From the NCBI GenBank assembly GCA_003166475.1, contig PMVV01000478.1:1-43787 (forward strand): a stretch of 43,787 nt of DNA, written 5' to 3'. Position numbers and translations under genes: made by a program. The notes beneath the pieces are model-generated. The model did no database searches and was not told the DNA's origin. It saw nothing but the letters and a program-made list of their open reading frames with translations. How positions within the stretch are numbered: position 1 is the stretch's first letter; each line of letters begins with the position of its first letter. Positions 14,919 to 24,005 of the stretch are shown here, piece by piece. The stretch is from Bryobacterales bacterium (GTDB lineage Bacteria > Acidobacteriota > Terriglobia > Bryobacterales > Bryobacteraceae).

Positions 14919-17399
14919 ATGTACAATTATCGAGCTCACACCCCCTTTCCCCGACTCCTGTTTAGTCTGTTCGTGACTGGCCTTGGTCTTGCAAGTTTAG
15001 GGTCGCTAAGTGCCGCGACGCCCTGCCCATCTTCCACGCCGGCCGGCACGCCGCCCGCCGTTTTGACGTCCCAGTACGACAATGCACGGGACGGTTACAA
15101 CCCCAATGAAAGCGTGCTCACCTCGACTGCGCTAAGCGGCGGCACGGTGAGCCTTTGTCAACCCTCGTGGTCCCCGCTGGCGATCGAGTCCGGGCCGGCC
15201 GGCGCGGGCAACGGGATACTGGCCCAGCCTCTCTATGTCCCGGGGATTTCGGTGGTGAGCCCCGCGACCGCCGCGCAGTGCAACGACGGGGGCAGCGGGA
15301 CGTGCAACATGCTGGTTTCCGTGACGCTCAGCGGCAGCGTGTACGCCTGGAATGCCGATACAGGGGCGACCCTTTGGAGCGACTGTCAGGGCGCGGGCTG
15401 CACGAACAATCCGCCGTGGGTCAACGATTGCGGTGCGAGCGGGAGCATCTCCACGCGGTTCGGACTAGGGGGACTGCCTTTCTCGGGTATTATTTCGACG
15501 CCCGCGATCGATTTGAGCGGTGCGACGCCGGTGATGTACGCAACCAGCCTCTGCCAGACCGCCGCCGGGGGGATGTCGGGCACACAGTGGTGGATTCACG
15601 AGATCGACCTGACGACGGGGCTGGACGTATGCGCCGGGGGGACCTGGTCGAACGGCGTGTGTTCGGGAACCGACCTGCATACTCAGATCCTTTACCCGCC
15701 TAGCCCCGGCAATTCCGACGACCCTGACGTGGGAGCCGCAGCCTATCCTTTTAAGGCATGGCAGCAGATTCAGCGGGCGGCCTTGCTTGAGGTTCCCAAC
15801 CCGGGTGCAGGCGGGCCGAACAACTTGATCTACGCGGCCTTCGCATCCGCGCAGAACGAGATGGAAAGCCCCTACCATGGTTGGGTTTTTGGCTTTAACG
15901 GCACGCCCAGCGCGCTGACGCAAGAGTTCGCCTTCAACACTTCGGGGTCACTGAAGAATACAAGCCTGCCGGCCTGTAGCCAGGACTGCTACTTATGCAC
16001 TATCTACAACGCCAAGAAGCCCAACCAGTGCAACTCCAGCCCTTCCTGCGTTCCCGGCTCGAGTCCGCCGTGCTGTTGCAGCACCAGTTGCGTGCCTAAG
16101 GGTTATGGAGCATCCGCGAACTGGTGCGGCCAGGGAGGGGGGGCGTGGATGTCCGGCGAGGGAGGGGCGGCGAACACGTTAAGCGGCGTTTCGCACGCTT
16201 ATTTCGGCACGGGAAACGGCCCATTCCAGCAGTTCCAGTCGGACGGCGTCACGTCTCTGGCCACCATCAGCAACGCGGGGCAGAGCATTCTCGATTTCAC
16301 GTTTTCGGGCAACGGATTCGATTCCAGTCCTTCCCAGTACTTCACGCCTTACGGCGGGGTTCCGGTGCAAGATGCGGCCGCGGGGGCGCCCTACACTTTC
16401 GAAGGCATGAACCTGAACGACTTCGATATGGCGGTGTGCGGAATCCTGCTGTTCAACGATCCAAATACAACGCCCGCTACGCCGCGCGCGGTGACCTGCG
16501 ACAAGGCCGGTTACGGCTATCTGCTGACGCAGGGCAACCTATGTGGATCCCCCACATCCCAGTGCGCTCCGGCTTATTCCACGACAAACGGCGGGCAAGC
16601 CGGGGGGGTATTGGGCGACCCCGGGGACACCTTTCCGTTCGGAGCGAGCTACACCTTATGCAAAGATAAGACCATCCCCGACACGTGTCATCGCATTACC
16701 AGCCTGGCATTCTATCCGGATGGCTCGCCGCAGCGCTTGTACTTCTGGCCCTACCAGGAGGTCATGACGGCCTTTCAACTATCCAATAACACGCCACAAA
16801 CCGGCAGCGGCACGCTTTCCACGGACACGACTCTTACCAAAGTGGATCTCAGTGTGGCGAATCAGGTGGTGGTGGGGGACCAGATCGCGAACATTCCCGG
16901 CCAGCCGGTGCAGACAGTCACGTCGGTGAACATCGGGAGCACGCAATTAACCGTGTCTCCAGGTTTTGCCTCGGCGCTCAGCGGCGTCACGGGATGGCAA
17001 TACAATGGCTACTTCATCAATCCGATACAAGGCAGCTACCCCAAGAACGGCGTTGCCACGCAGTACCCCGGCGGCACCGTGGAGGTGACTTCGAACAGCG
17101 GGAGCGGCGGGGTTGTGTGGGCGGTAGCCAACGTGGCGACCGCCAAGCCCTGCCCCCCCAATTGCACCGGTACGCTATATGCCTATGACGCGAACACGCT
17201 GAATTTACTTTGGTGTACGAATTCGCTGAGTTATTGTGACAATAGCACGGCTTTCGTACCCGCGACATTCGCGCGGCCGGCGATCGTGAATGGGAATATC
17301 TACGTTCCCACCTTCGGCGGAATCACCAGGGCGGGTAATGCGGACTGTAACGCGGCGGAACCGTGTAACGGGGTGATTGTGTATATACACAACCCGTAG
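14919..17399 (+). CDS. Cys-rich PQQ-type beta-propeller protein, paralogue 1
   Basis: 826 residues from ATG 14919; this start gives a clean signal peptide (PRLLFSLFVTGLGLASL) and matches the paralogues. The upstream frame has no family sequence. The N-terminal part 'LTSQYDNARDGYNPNESVLT' is typical of PQQ-like propellers. Blades include 'LSGSVYAWNADTGATLWSDC' and 'LYAYDANTLNLLWCTN'. About residues 355-400 form a Cys-dense loop with CNSSPSC, CCCSTSC and a following 'GYGASANWCGQGGG'. No CxxCH haem motif is present. The function is unknown; disulfide-stabilised or metal-binding exported protein is the likely picture. The stop codon is followed directly by repeat family B. Confidence 0.8.
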   Translation: MYNYRAHTPFPRLLFSLFVTGLGLASLGSLSAATPCPSSTPAGTPPAVLTSQYDNARDGYNPNESVLTSTALSGGTVSLCQPSWSPLAIESGPAGAGNGILAQPLYVPGISVVSPATAAQCNDGGSGTCNMLVSVTLSGSVYAWNADTGATLWSDCQGAGCTNNPPWVNDCGASGSISTRFGLGGLPFSGIISTPAIDLSGATPVMYATSLCQTAAGGMSGTQWWIHEIDLTTGLDVCAGGTWSNGVCSGTDLHTQILYPPSPGNSDDPDVGAAAYPFKAWQQIQRAALLEVPNPGAGGPNNLIYAAFASAQNEMESPYHGWVFGFNGTPSALTQEFAFNTSGSLKNTSLPACSQDCYLCTIYNAKKPNQCNSSPSCVPGSSPPCCCSTSCVPKGYGASANWCGQGGGAWMSGEGGAANTLSGVSHAYFGTGNGPFQQFQSDGVTSLATISNAGQSILDFTFSGNGFDSSPSQYFTPYGGVPVQDAAAGAPYTFEGMNLNDFDMAVCGILLFNDPNTTPATPRAVTCDKAGYGYLLTQGNLCGSPTSQCAPAYSTTNGGQAGGVLGDPGDTFPFGASYTLCKDKTIPDTCHRITSLAFYPDGSPQRLYFWPYQEVMTAFQLSNNTPQTGSGTLSTDTTLTKVDLSVANQVVVGDQIANIPGQPVQTVTSVNIGSTQLTVSPGFASALSGVTGWQYNGYFINPIQGSYPKNGVATQYPGGTVEVTSNSGSGGVVWAVANVATAKPCPPNCTGTLYAYDANTLNLLWCTNSLSYCDNSTAFVPATFARPAIVNGNIYVPTFGGITRAGNADCNAAEPCNGVIVYIHNP

Positions 17400-17462
17400 T
17401 GCGCACGGTCGAAAACCTACCGTAAGTTATTGAAAATTGGAGGGCAGGATTGCCCGCCCCCA
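17400..17462 (+). repeat. Dispersed repeat family B, copy 2, with a family C hairpin
   Basis: Same 41-base unit as 6250-6292, beginning 1-2 bases after the TAG at 17397-17399. It is followed by GGGCAGGATTGCCCGCCC. The exact junction with the stop codon suggests insertion at the gene end or use as a terminator. Confidence 0.7.
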
Positions 17463-17484
17463 GAAGTACCGATAGTACTAGAGC

Positions 17485-17512
17485 TTCACGTGCTCCGGAT
17501 GTTCGCTACAAT
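17485..17512 (+). promoter_or_regulatory. Promoter of propeller paralogue 2, leaderless arrangement
   Basis: TTCACG (17485-17490), 16-base spacer, TACAAT (17507-17512). The ATG at 17521 is only 8 nt beyond the -10 hexamer. The region around TTCGCTACAAT resembles TTCGCTATAAT of paralogue 3. Confidence 0.5.
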
Positions 17513-17520
17513 TTGTTCAA

Positions 17521-19959
17521 ATGTACCCGCATCGAATGCTCGCCCATATACCTCGACTGCTGTTTAGCCTGCTGGTGGCTGGCCTTGGCCTGGCGAGCGC
17601 CGCGACGTGCCCGACGACCACGCCGGCCGGCACGCCGCCCGCCGTTTTGACCTCGCAGTACGACAACGCACGGGACGGGTACAACCCCAATGAGGCCGTG
17701 CTGACTTCGAGTGCGCTCAGCGGCGGCACGGTAGCCCTTTGTCAACCCAGGTGGTCCCCGCTGGCGATTGAATCCGGGCCAGGCGGAGCGGGCAGCGGGA
17801 TCCTGGCCCAACCGCTCTATGTGCCGGGGATTTCCGTGGTCAAGCCTGCCAACGCCGCGCACTGCAACTACCAGGGCAGCGGGAAGTGCAACATGCTGGT
17901 TTCGGTGACGCTCAGCGGCAGCATTTACGCCTGGAATGCCGATGCGGGAGTGGCCCTTTGGAGCGACTGTCAGGGCGACGACTGCACAAGCAATCCGCCG
18001 TGGGCCAACGATTGCGGCGCGACCGGGAGCGTTTCCACTCAGTTCGGACTAGGGGGTCTGCCTTTCGCGGGCATTATTTCGACGCCGGTGATCGATTTGA
18101 GCGGCGCGACGCCGGTGATGTATGCAACCAGCCTCTGCCAAACAGCCGCCGGGGGGATGTCGGGCACACAGTGGTGGATTCACGAGATCGACCTGACGAC
18201 GGGGCTGGACGTATGCGCCGGGGGCACCTGGTCGAAGGGCGTGTGTTCCGGAACCGAACTGCATACACAGATCGTTTACCCGCCTAACTCCGGCGAGGAA
18301 GTCTTACCCTTCAAGGCTTGGCAAGAGATTCAGCGGGTGGCCTTGCTGGAGGTTCCCAACCCGGGCACGAGCGGGCCGAGCAACCTGATTTACACACCCT
18401 TCGCGTCCGCTCAGGGCGAGATGGACAGCCCCTACCACGGTTGGATTTTCGGCTTTAACGGCACGCCCAGCGCGCTGACGCAAGAGTTCGCGTTCAACAC
18501 CTCGGCTTCGCCGAGCAACACTAATCTACCGGCCTGCGGCAAGAACTGCTACTTCTGCAGCGTGACGCCCCCAAGCGATCCTGTCCAATGCAACTCCAGT
18601 CCCTCCTGCGTGCCTGGCTCCAATCCGCCGTGCTGTTGCGCCACCAGTTGCGTGCCCAAGGGTTATGGATCGGCGGCGAACTGGTGCGGCCAGGGCGGGG
18701 GATCCTGGATGTCCGGCGAGGGAGGGGCGGCGAATACGCTAAGCGGCGTCTCGCACGCCTATTTCGGGACGGGGAACGGTCCCTTTCAGCAGTATCAGTC
18801 GGACGGGGTAACGTCGGTGAGCACGATGGCCAACGCGGGGCAAAGCATTCTCGATTTCACGTTTTCGGGCAGCGGATTCGATCCCAATCCCTCCCAGTAC
18901 TTCACGCCTTACGGCGGGGTCCCGGTACATGCGCCGGCCGGGGGGACGCCCTACACTTTCGAAGGCATGAACCTGAACGATTTCGACATGGCGACATGCG
19001 GAATTCTGCTGTTCAACGATCCAAACACTACCCCCGCTACGCCGCGCGCGGTGACGTGCGACAAAGCCGGCTACGGCTATCTGTTGACGCAGGGCAACCT
19101 GTGTGGGTCCCCCACATCCAAGTGCTTTCCCGGCTATTCCACCGCAAACGGCGGGCAACCGGGGGGCGCGATGGGCGACCCCGGGGACAGGTTTCCGTTC
19201 GGAGCGAGCAACACTTTATGCCCGGACAAGAGCAACCCCGACACATGTCATCGGATTACGGGCCTGGCATTCTATCCGGACGGTTCCCCGCAACGCCTGT
19301 ACTTCTGGCCCTACCAGGAGGTGATGACTTCCTTTCAACTATCCAATAACGCGCCGCGCCACGGCCACGGAACACTCTCGACGGGTGCGTCCCTTACCAG
19401 CGTGACGCTGAGCGGAGCCAACCAAGTCGTGGCAGGGGACCACATCGGTAATATCGCCGGCCAGCAGGCACAGACCGTCACGTCGGTGAACATGGGGAGC
19501 ACGCAATTAACCGTGTCTCCGGGTTTCACCTCGGCGCTGAGCGGCATCACGGGCTGGGAATACAATGGCTACTTCATCAATCCGATACAAAGCACATACC
19601 CGAAGAACGGCGTTGCCACTCAGTACCCTGGCGGCGCGGTGGAGGTAACTTCGAACAGCGGGAGCGACGGGGTGGTGTGGGCAGTGGCCAACGTGGAAAT
19701 CGCCAAACCGTGCCCTCCGGATTGCTCCGGTACGCTATTTGCCTTCGACGCGGCTACGCTGAACTTGCTTTGGTGTACGAATTCGCTCGGTTATTGCGAC
19801 AATAGCACGGCTTTTGTACCGGCGACCTTCGCGCGGCCCACGATCGTGAACGGGAATGTTTATGTTCCTACTTTCGGCGGAATCACCCAGGCGGGCAATG
19901 CAAACTGCACATCGTCGGCCAAGTGCAACGGCGTGATTGTGTACATTCACAACCCGTAA
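17521..19959 (+). CDS. Cys-rich PQQ-type beta-propeller protein, paralogue 2
   Basis: 812 residues with signal peptide (MLAHIPRLLFSLLVAGLGLA, then SAATC). It is closely similar to paralogue 1 over the whole length, including the Cys loop (CNSSPSC, CCCATSC), 'HAYFGTGNGPFQQ' and the ending 'CNGVIVYIHNP'. It lacks a short insert of paralogue 1 at 'SPGNSDDPDVGAAAYP'. Ribosome site absent; the ATG lies 8 nt after a -10 hexamer. As in the other copies, a stretch near residue 620 ('QTVTSVNMGSTQLTVSPGF') interrupts the blade pattern. Probably arose by tandem duplication. Confidence 0.8.
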   Translation: MYPHRMLAHIPRLLFSLLVAGLGLASAATCPTTTPAGTPPAVLTSQYDNARDGYNPNEAVLTSSALSGGTVALCQPRWSPLAIESGPGGAGSGILAQPLYVPGISVVKPANAAHCNYQGSGKCNMLVSVTLSGSIYAWNADAGVALWSDCQGDDCTSNPPWANDCGATGSVSTQFGLGGLPFAGIISTPVIDLSGATPVMYATSLCQTAAGGMSGTQWWIHEIDLTTGLDVCAGGTWSKGVCSGTELHTQIVYPPNSGEEVLPFKAWQEIQRVALLEVPNPGTSGPSNLIYTPFASAQGEMDSPYHGWIFGFNGTPSALTQEFAFNTSASPSNTNLPACGKNCYFCSVTPPSDPVQCNSSPSCVPGSNPPCCCATSCVPKGYGSAANWCGQGGGSWMSGEGGAANTLSGVSHAYFGTGNGPFQQYQSDGVTSVSTMANAGQSILDFTFSGSGFDPNPSQYFTPYGGVPVHAPAGGTPYTFEGMNLNDFDMATCGILLFNDPNTTPATPRAVTCDKAGYGYLLTQGNLCGSPTSKCFPGYSTANGGQPGGAMGDPGDRFPFGASNTLCPDKSNPDTCHRITGLAFYPDGSPQRLYFWPYQEVMTSFQLSNNAPRHGHGTLSTGASLTSVTLSGANQVVAGDHIGNIAGQQAQTVTSVNMGSTQLTVSPGFTSALSGITGWEYNGYFINPIQSTYPKNGVATQYPGGAVEVTSNSGSDGVVWAVANVEIAKPCPPDCSGTLFAFDAATLNLLWCTNSLGYCDNSTAFVPATFARPTIVNGNVYVPTFGGITQAGNANCTSSAKCNGVIVYIHNP

Positions 19960-19968
19960 CTGGGAATG

Positions 19969-20015
19969 CCCCAAGGAGGCGGCCTGAGAGGCCGCCGCAG
20001 GCCGAGGGCCCGCCG
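19969..20015. repeat. GGCGGCCTGAGAGGCCGCC hairpin repeat, copy 1
   Basis: GGCGGCC-tgaga-GGCCGCC is followed by CAGGCCGAGGGCCCGCCGCA. It starts 10 bases after the stop of propeller paralogue 2. A near copy is at 23951-23992. Confidence 0.65.
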
Positions 20016-20054
20016 CACGAAGAAAGATTCCGGCAGTTCCATTACCATCATAAC

Positions 20055-20082
20055 TTGATATTGATCGGCCATTCGCTATAAT
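20055..20082 (+). promoter_or_regulatory. Promoter of propeller paralogue 3
   Basis: TTGATA (20055-20060), 16-base spacer, TATAAT (20077-20082), the best -10 of the three paralogues. ATG at 20104, no Shine-Dalgarno. Confidence 0.6.
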
Positions 20083-20103
20083 GGTGCGAACTCCGCCACT
20101 TCC

Positions 20104-22554
20104 ATGTACTCGAATCTTCCGCGAATGCTGTTTAGCCTGGCCGTCGCCGGACTGGGCCTTGCGCCGTTAAGTGCCGCGACCTGCCCGACGACCACGCCGG
20201 CCGGCACGCCGCCCGCCGTTTTGACGTCTCAGTACGACAACGCACGGGACGGGTACAACCCCAAGGAGGCCGTGCTGACTTCCACCGCGCTCAGCGGCGG
20301 CACGGTAGCCCTTTGTCAACCCACATGGTCGCCGCTGGCGGTTGAATCCGGGCCAGGCGGAGTGAGCAACGGGATACTGGCGCAGCCGCTCTATGTGCCG
20401 GGGATTTCCGTGATCAAGCCGGCGGACGCCTCGCACTGCAACGACAAGGGCACCGGGAAGTGCAACATGCTGGTTTCGGTGACGCTCAGCGGCAGCATTT
20501 ACGCCTGGAACGCCGATGCGGGGGCGGCCCTGTGGAGCGACTGCGAGGGCACGGGTTGCACAAGCGCTCCGCCGTGGGTCTACGACTGCGGCGCGAGTGG
20601 AAGCGTCTCCACGCAGTACGGACTGGGAGGCAAATCGGGAGGCCTGCCCTTCGCTGGTTTGGTTGCGACGCCGGTGATCGATTTGAGCGGCGCGACGCCG
20701 GTGATGTATGCAACCAGCCTCTGTCAGACGGCCGCCGGGGGGATGGCGGGCACACAGTGGTGGATTCACGAGATCGACCTGAGGACGGGGCGGGACATAT
20801 GCGCGGGGGGCACCTGGTCGAAGGGTGTGTGTTCCGGAAGCGAACTGCATACGCAGGTTGTTTACCCGCCCACCTCCGGCGAGAGCGTCATCCCCTTCAA
20901 GGCCTGGCAGCAGATTCAGCGGGCAGCCTTGCTGGAGGTTCCCAACCCGGGCACGGGCGGGCTAAGCAACTTGATCTACGTTCCCTTCGCAACGGGGCAA
21001 GGCGAGATGAACAGCCCGTACCACGGTTGGATTTTCGGCTTTAACGGCACGCCCAGCGCGCTGACGCAAGAGTTCGCGTTCAACACCTCAGCCTCGCCGA
21101 CCAACACAAATCTACCGGCCTGCAGCAAGGACTGCTACCTCTGCAGCGTGACGCCCCCAAGCGACCCGATCCAGTGCAACTCCAGTCCCTCCTGCGTGCC
21201 TGGCTCCAATCCGCCGTGCTGTTGCAGCACCAGTTGCGTGCCCAAGGGTTATGGATCGGCCACGAACTGGTGCGGCCAGGGCGGAGGATCCTGGATGTCC
21301 GGCGAGGGACCGGCGGCGAACACCCTAAGCGGCGTTTCGCACGCCTATTTCGGCACGGGGAACGGCCCCTTTCAGCAGTACGAGTCCGACGGCATCACCT
21401 CGGTGAGCACGATGGCCAACGCGGGACAAAGCATTCTCGATTTCACGTTTTCGGGCAGCGGATTCGATTCCAATCCTTCGCAGTACTTCACGCCGTACGG
21501 GGGGGGTACAGTGCAAGATGCGGCCGCGGGGGTGCCCTACACTTTCGAAGGGATGAACCTGAACGATTTCGACATGGCGACATGCGGAATTCTGCTATTC
21601 AACGATCCAAACACTACCCCCGCTACGCCGCGCGCTTTGACGTGCGACAAAGCCGGCTACGGCTATCTGTTGACGCAGGGCAACCTGTGTGGATCACCTA
21701 CATCCAAGTGCTTTCCCGGCTATTCCACCGCAAACGGCGGACAAGCCGGAGGCGCCATGGGCGATCCCGGGGACACCTTTCCGTTTGGAGCGAGCTCCAG
21801 TTTATGCCAGGATAAGACCAGCCCCGACAACTGTCATCGGATTACGAGCCTGGCATTCTATCCGGACGGTTCCACGCAACGCCTGTACTTTTGGCCCTAC
21901 CAGGAGACGTTGACGGCTTTTCAACTATCGAATAACGAGCGGCGTCACGGGCAGGGGACACTCGCCACGGGTACGTCTCTGAGCAGCGCGACTCTGAGCG
22001 AAGCCAATCAGGTGTTGGTGGGGGACCATATCGGCAACATCGCCGGCCAGCCGGAGCAGACCGTCACGTCGGTGAACATGGGGAGCACGCAGTTAACAGT
22101 GTCTCCGGGTTTCACATCGGCGCTCAGCGGCATCACGGGTTGGGAATACAGTGGCTACTTCGTCGATCCGATACAAAGCGCATACCCGAAGAACGGCGTT
22201 GCCACTCAATACCCCGGCGGGACCGTCGAGGTCACTTCGAACAGTGGGAGCGACGGGGTGGTGTGGGCAGTGGCCAACGTGGAAGTCGCCAAGCCATGCC
22301 CCCCGGATTGCTCCGGTACGCTGTTTGCTTTCGATGCGGCTACGCTGAACTTGCTTTGGTGTACGAATTCGCTGGCTTATTGCGACAATAGCACGGCTTT
22401 CGTACCCGCGACCTTCGCGCGGCCCACGATCGTGAACGGGAATGTCTATGTCCCCACCTTTGGCGGAATCACCCAGGCGGGCAACGCAAGCTGCACATCG
22501 TCGGCCCAATGCAACGGCGTGATTGTGTACATCCATAACCCGTCCGCTCCCTGA
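20104..22554 (+). CDS. Cys-rich PQQ-type beta-propeller protein, paralogue 3
   Basis: 816 residues; signal peptide 'LPRMLFSLAVAGLGLAPL'. Overall very like paralogue 2, with the same Cys loop (CNSSPSC, CCCSTSC). A four-residue insert 'GKSG' lies in 'YGLGGKSGGLPFAG'. Copies 1 and 2 end at 'IHNP'; this one reads 'IHNPSAP', because dispersed repeat family A starts at the old stop position and supplies the new stop. Followed after 44 bases by the GloVer gene, probably in the same transcript. Confidence 0.8.
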   Translation: MYSNLPRMLFSLAVAGLGLAPLSAATCPTTTPAGTPPAVLTSQYDNARDGYNPKEAVLTSTALSGGTVALCQPTWSPLAVESGPGGVSNGILAQPLYVPGISVIKPADASHCNDKGTGKCNMLVSVTLSGSIYAWNADAGAALWSDCEGTGCTSAPPWVYDCGASGSVSTQYGLGGKSGGLPFAGLVATPVIDLSGATPVMYATSLCQTAAGGMAGTQWWIHEIDLRTGRDICAGGTWSKGVCSGSELHTQVVYPPTSGESVIPFKAWQQIQRAALLEVPNPGTGGLSNLIYVPFATGQGEMNSPYHGWIFGFNGTPSALTQEFAFNTSASPTNTNLPACSKDCYLCSVTPPSDPIQCNSSPSCVPGSNPPCCCSTSCVPKGYGSATNWCGQGGGSWMSGEGPAANTLSGVSHAYFGTGNGPFQQYESDGITSVSTMANAGQSILDFTFSGSGFDSNPSQYFTPYGGGTVQDAAAGVPYTFEGMNLNDFDMATCGILLFNDPNTTPATPRALTCDKAGYGYLLTQGNLCGSPTSKCFPGYSTANGGQAGGAMGDPGDTFPFGASSSLCQDKTSPDNCHRITSLAFYPDGSTQRLYFWPYQETLTAFQLSNNERRHGQGTLATGTSLSSATLSEANQVLVGDHIGNIAGQPEQTVTSVNMGSTQLTVSPGFTSALSGITGWEYSGYFVDPIQSAYPKNGVATQYPGGTVEVTSNSGSDGVVWAVANVEVAKPCPPDCSGTLFAFDAATLNLLWCTNSLAYCDNSTAFVPATFARPTIVNGNVYVPTFGGITQAGNASCTSSAQCNGVIVYIHNPSAP

Positions 22555-22572
22555 CGGTCGCGGCTCGGTAAC
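22544..22572 (+). repeat. Dispersed repeat family A, core copy at a stop codon
   Basis: Holds the family A core (CCGCTCCCTGACGGTCGCGG, then CTCGGTAAC). The TGA stop of propeller paralogue 3 (22552-22554) lies inside the core. Confidence 0.75.
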
Positions 22573-22598
22573 AGGAGATTTGCCTGAAGAACACCAAC

Positions 22599-23930
22599 AT
22601 GTCTATCCGTTGTTTCCATAACTGCTTGTCACTCGCATTGTGCATGGCCGCCGCGAGCCTGACGGCCGCCGCCGGGCCACCGGCCTTTCGCGTCGTTTCG
22701 TATATGAACGAACTGGATCAGCCCGCGGGAATACTGCAAGGGGCCGCGGGCGTTTTTTACTCGGAGGCAGGACAATCCGGCCCGCACGCGGTTCTCTCGA
22801 TTACGGCCGCGGGAGAGAGAACGACTCTGGCCAGCGTGCAGAGTCCCGACCAGATTCCGTCGTTATTAGTGAGCGCGGCTAACGGCCGGTTCTATTCCAC
22901 GATCGAGCAAGGGGCGCACCCCGCGCATGTCTTCTCAGTGACCTCGGCGCCGGGCAGTCAAGAGATTTATGCAGGACAGAGCCTGCATCCCATTCTGACT
23001 CAAAACCTGCCGGACGGCGAACTGCTGGCTATGGCGGTGGCCCCCACGGAGGCTCTTTGGTCCCTGGCCAAGGTCGACCTGAAGGGCAACGTCACATCTT
23101 TCTACCAGTTTCCGGCGGCGGAGCGGCCGGGCGCCGCGATCTATGCGAGCGATGGCAATTACTACGGCGTTTCCCAGGCGACGAACGCGTCCACCGGTTA
23201 CGTTTACCGGGTGACACCGTCCGGCGTTTTGACCAAGCTGTACCGTTTTCCGGCCGGCACTTTCTCGGGATATTTCGCCCTGCCGCTGCTCGAAGGCAGC
23301 GATGGCAATCTGTATGGCGCCACGCCCAATGGCGGCGCTAACGGGACGGGGGCTATTTACAAGCTCACGTTAGGCGGCCAGTACACGCTGCTCTACTCGT
23401 TTCCGAAGGGCAACCTGGGCGGTCCGACGGCGTTAATCGAGGGCAGCGATGGGAACCTGTATGGCGCCACGCTGGGAGCCGTCAGGCATGAGGGCTACAG
23501 CCAGTTGTTCCAGATCGGCAAGGGCGGCCAGTATTCCGTGTTGTACGACATGAAGGATGTGCGCCGCGACGGCGCCTGCCAGTGTTCGCTGGTACAGGGC
23601 AGCGATGGCATCATCTATGGGTCGGCCGTAGGCGGCGGCATCTACGGCGGCGGCCTGTACTTCGCCTTGGATGCGGGGCAGCCCAAGCCTGCGCCGCGGC
23701 CGCTCGCTTTTAACCCGCGATCGGGTGGGGTGGGCAGTAAGGTTACGATCTGGGGTTCCCACCTGCTGTCGGCGTCGGTGCGATTCAATGGGGTTGCCGC
23801 GACGGCGGTTTCCAACAGCGGGTCCAACTATTTGGTGGCGACGGTTCCGGCAGGGGCGGCCAGCGGACCGATTACGGTGACCACGCCGGGAGGGACGGTC
23901 ACCACGCACGCGCGCTTCAGTGTGCGGTAG
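22599..23930 (+). CDS. GloVer-repeat (TIGR03803) protein with C-terminal IPT/TIG domain
   Basis: 443 residues. Signal peptide 'SLALCMAAASLTAAAG' (about 10-26). At least four repeats of the type 'EGSDGNLYGATPNGG.NGTGAIYKLT' with 'LLYSFPKG' between them span residues 160-350. The last 85 residues, from 'LAFNPRSGGVGSKVTIWGSHL' to 'GGTVTTHARFSV', are an IPT/TIG Ig-like domain. Such proteins are exported and probably fold as a propeller; their ligands are unknown. It follows the three Cys-rich propellers and may be co-expressed with the last one. Confidence 0.82.
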   Translation: MSIRCFHNCLSLALCMAAASLTAAAGPPAFRVVSYMNELDQPAGILQGAAGVFYSEAGQSGPHAVLSITAAGERTTLASVQSPDQIPSLLVSAANGRFYSTIEQGAHPAHVFSVTSAPGSQEIYAGQSLHPILTQNLPDGELLAMAVAPTEALWSLAKVDLKGNVTSFYQFPAAERPGAAIYASDGNYYGVSQATNASTGYVYRVTPSGVLTKLYRFPAGTFSGYFALPLLEGSDGNLYGATPNGGANGTGAIYKLTLGGQYTLLYSFPKGNLGGPTALIEGSDGNLYGATLGAVRHEGYSQLFQIGKGGQYSVLYDMKDVRRDGACQCSLVQGSDGIIYGSAVGGGIYGGGLYFALDAGQPKPAPRPLAFNPRSGGVGSKVTIWGSHLLSASVRFNGVAATAVSNSGSNYLVATVPAGAASGPITVTTPGGTVTTHARFSVR

Positions 23931-23950
23931 CGCGCAGAGAGATGAAAAGA

Positions 23951-23992
23951 GGCGGCCTGAGAGGCCGCCGCAGGCTGAGAGCCTGCCCCACT
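23951..23992. repeat. GGCGGCCTGAGAGGCCGCC hairpin repeat, copy 2
   Basis: The same stem as at 19969, followed by CAGGCTGAGAGCCTG, a second hairpin. It lies between two convergent genes and may terminate both. Confidence 0.6.
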
Positions 23993-24005
23993 AATACAGG
24001 AATCG

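Noticed and set aside
19969-20015. Riboswitch upstream of propeller paralogue 3
   Set aside because: The structure is a simple hairpin shared with other gene ends and lies upstream of the promoter, not in the leader.
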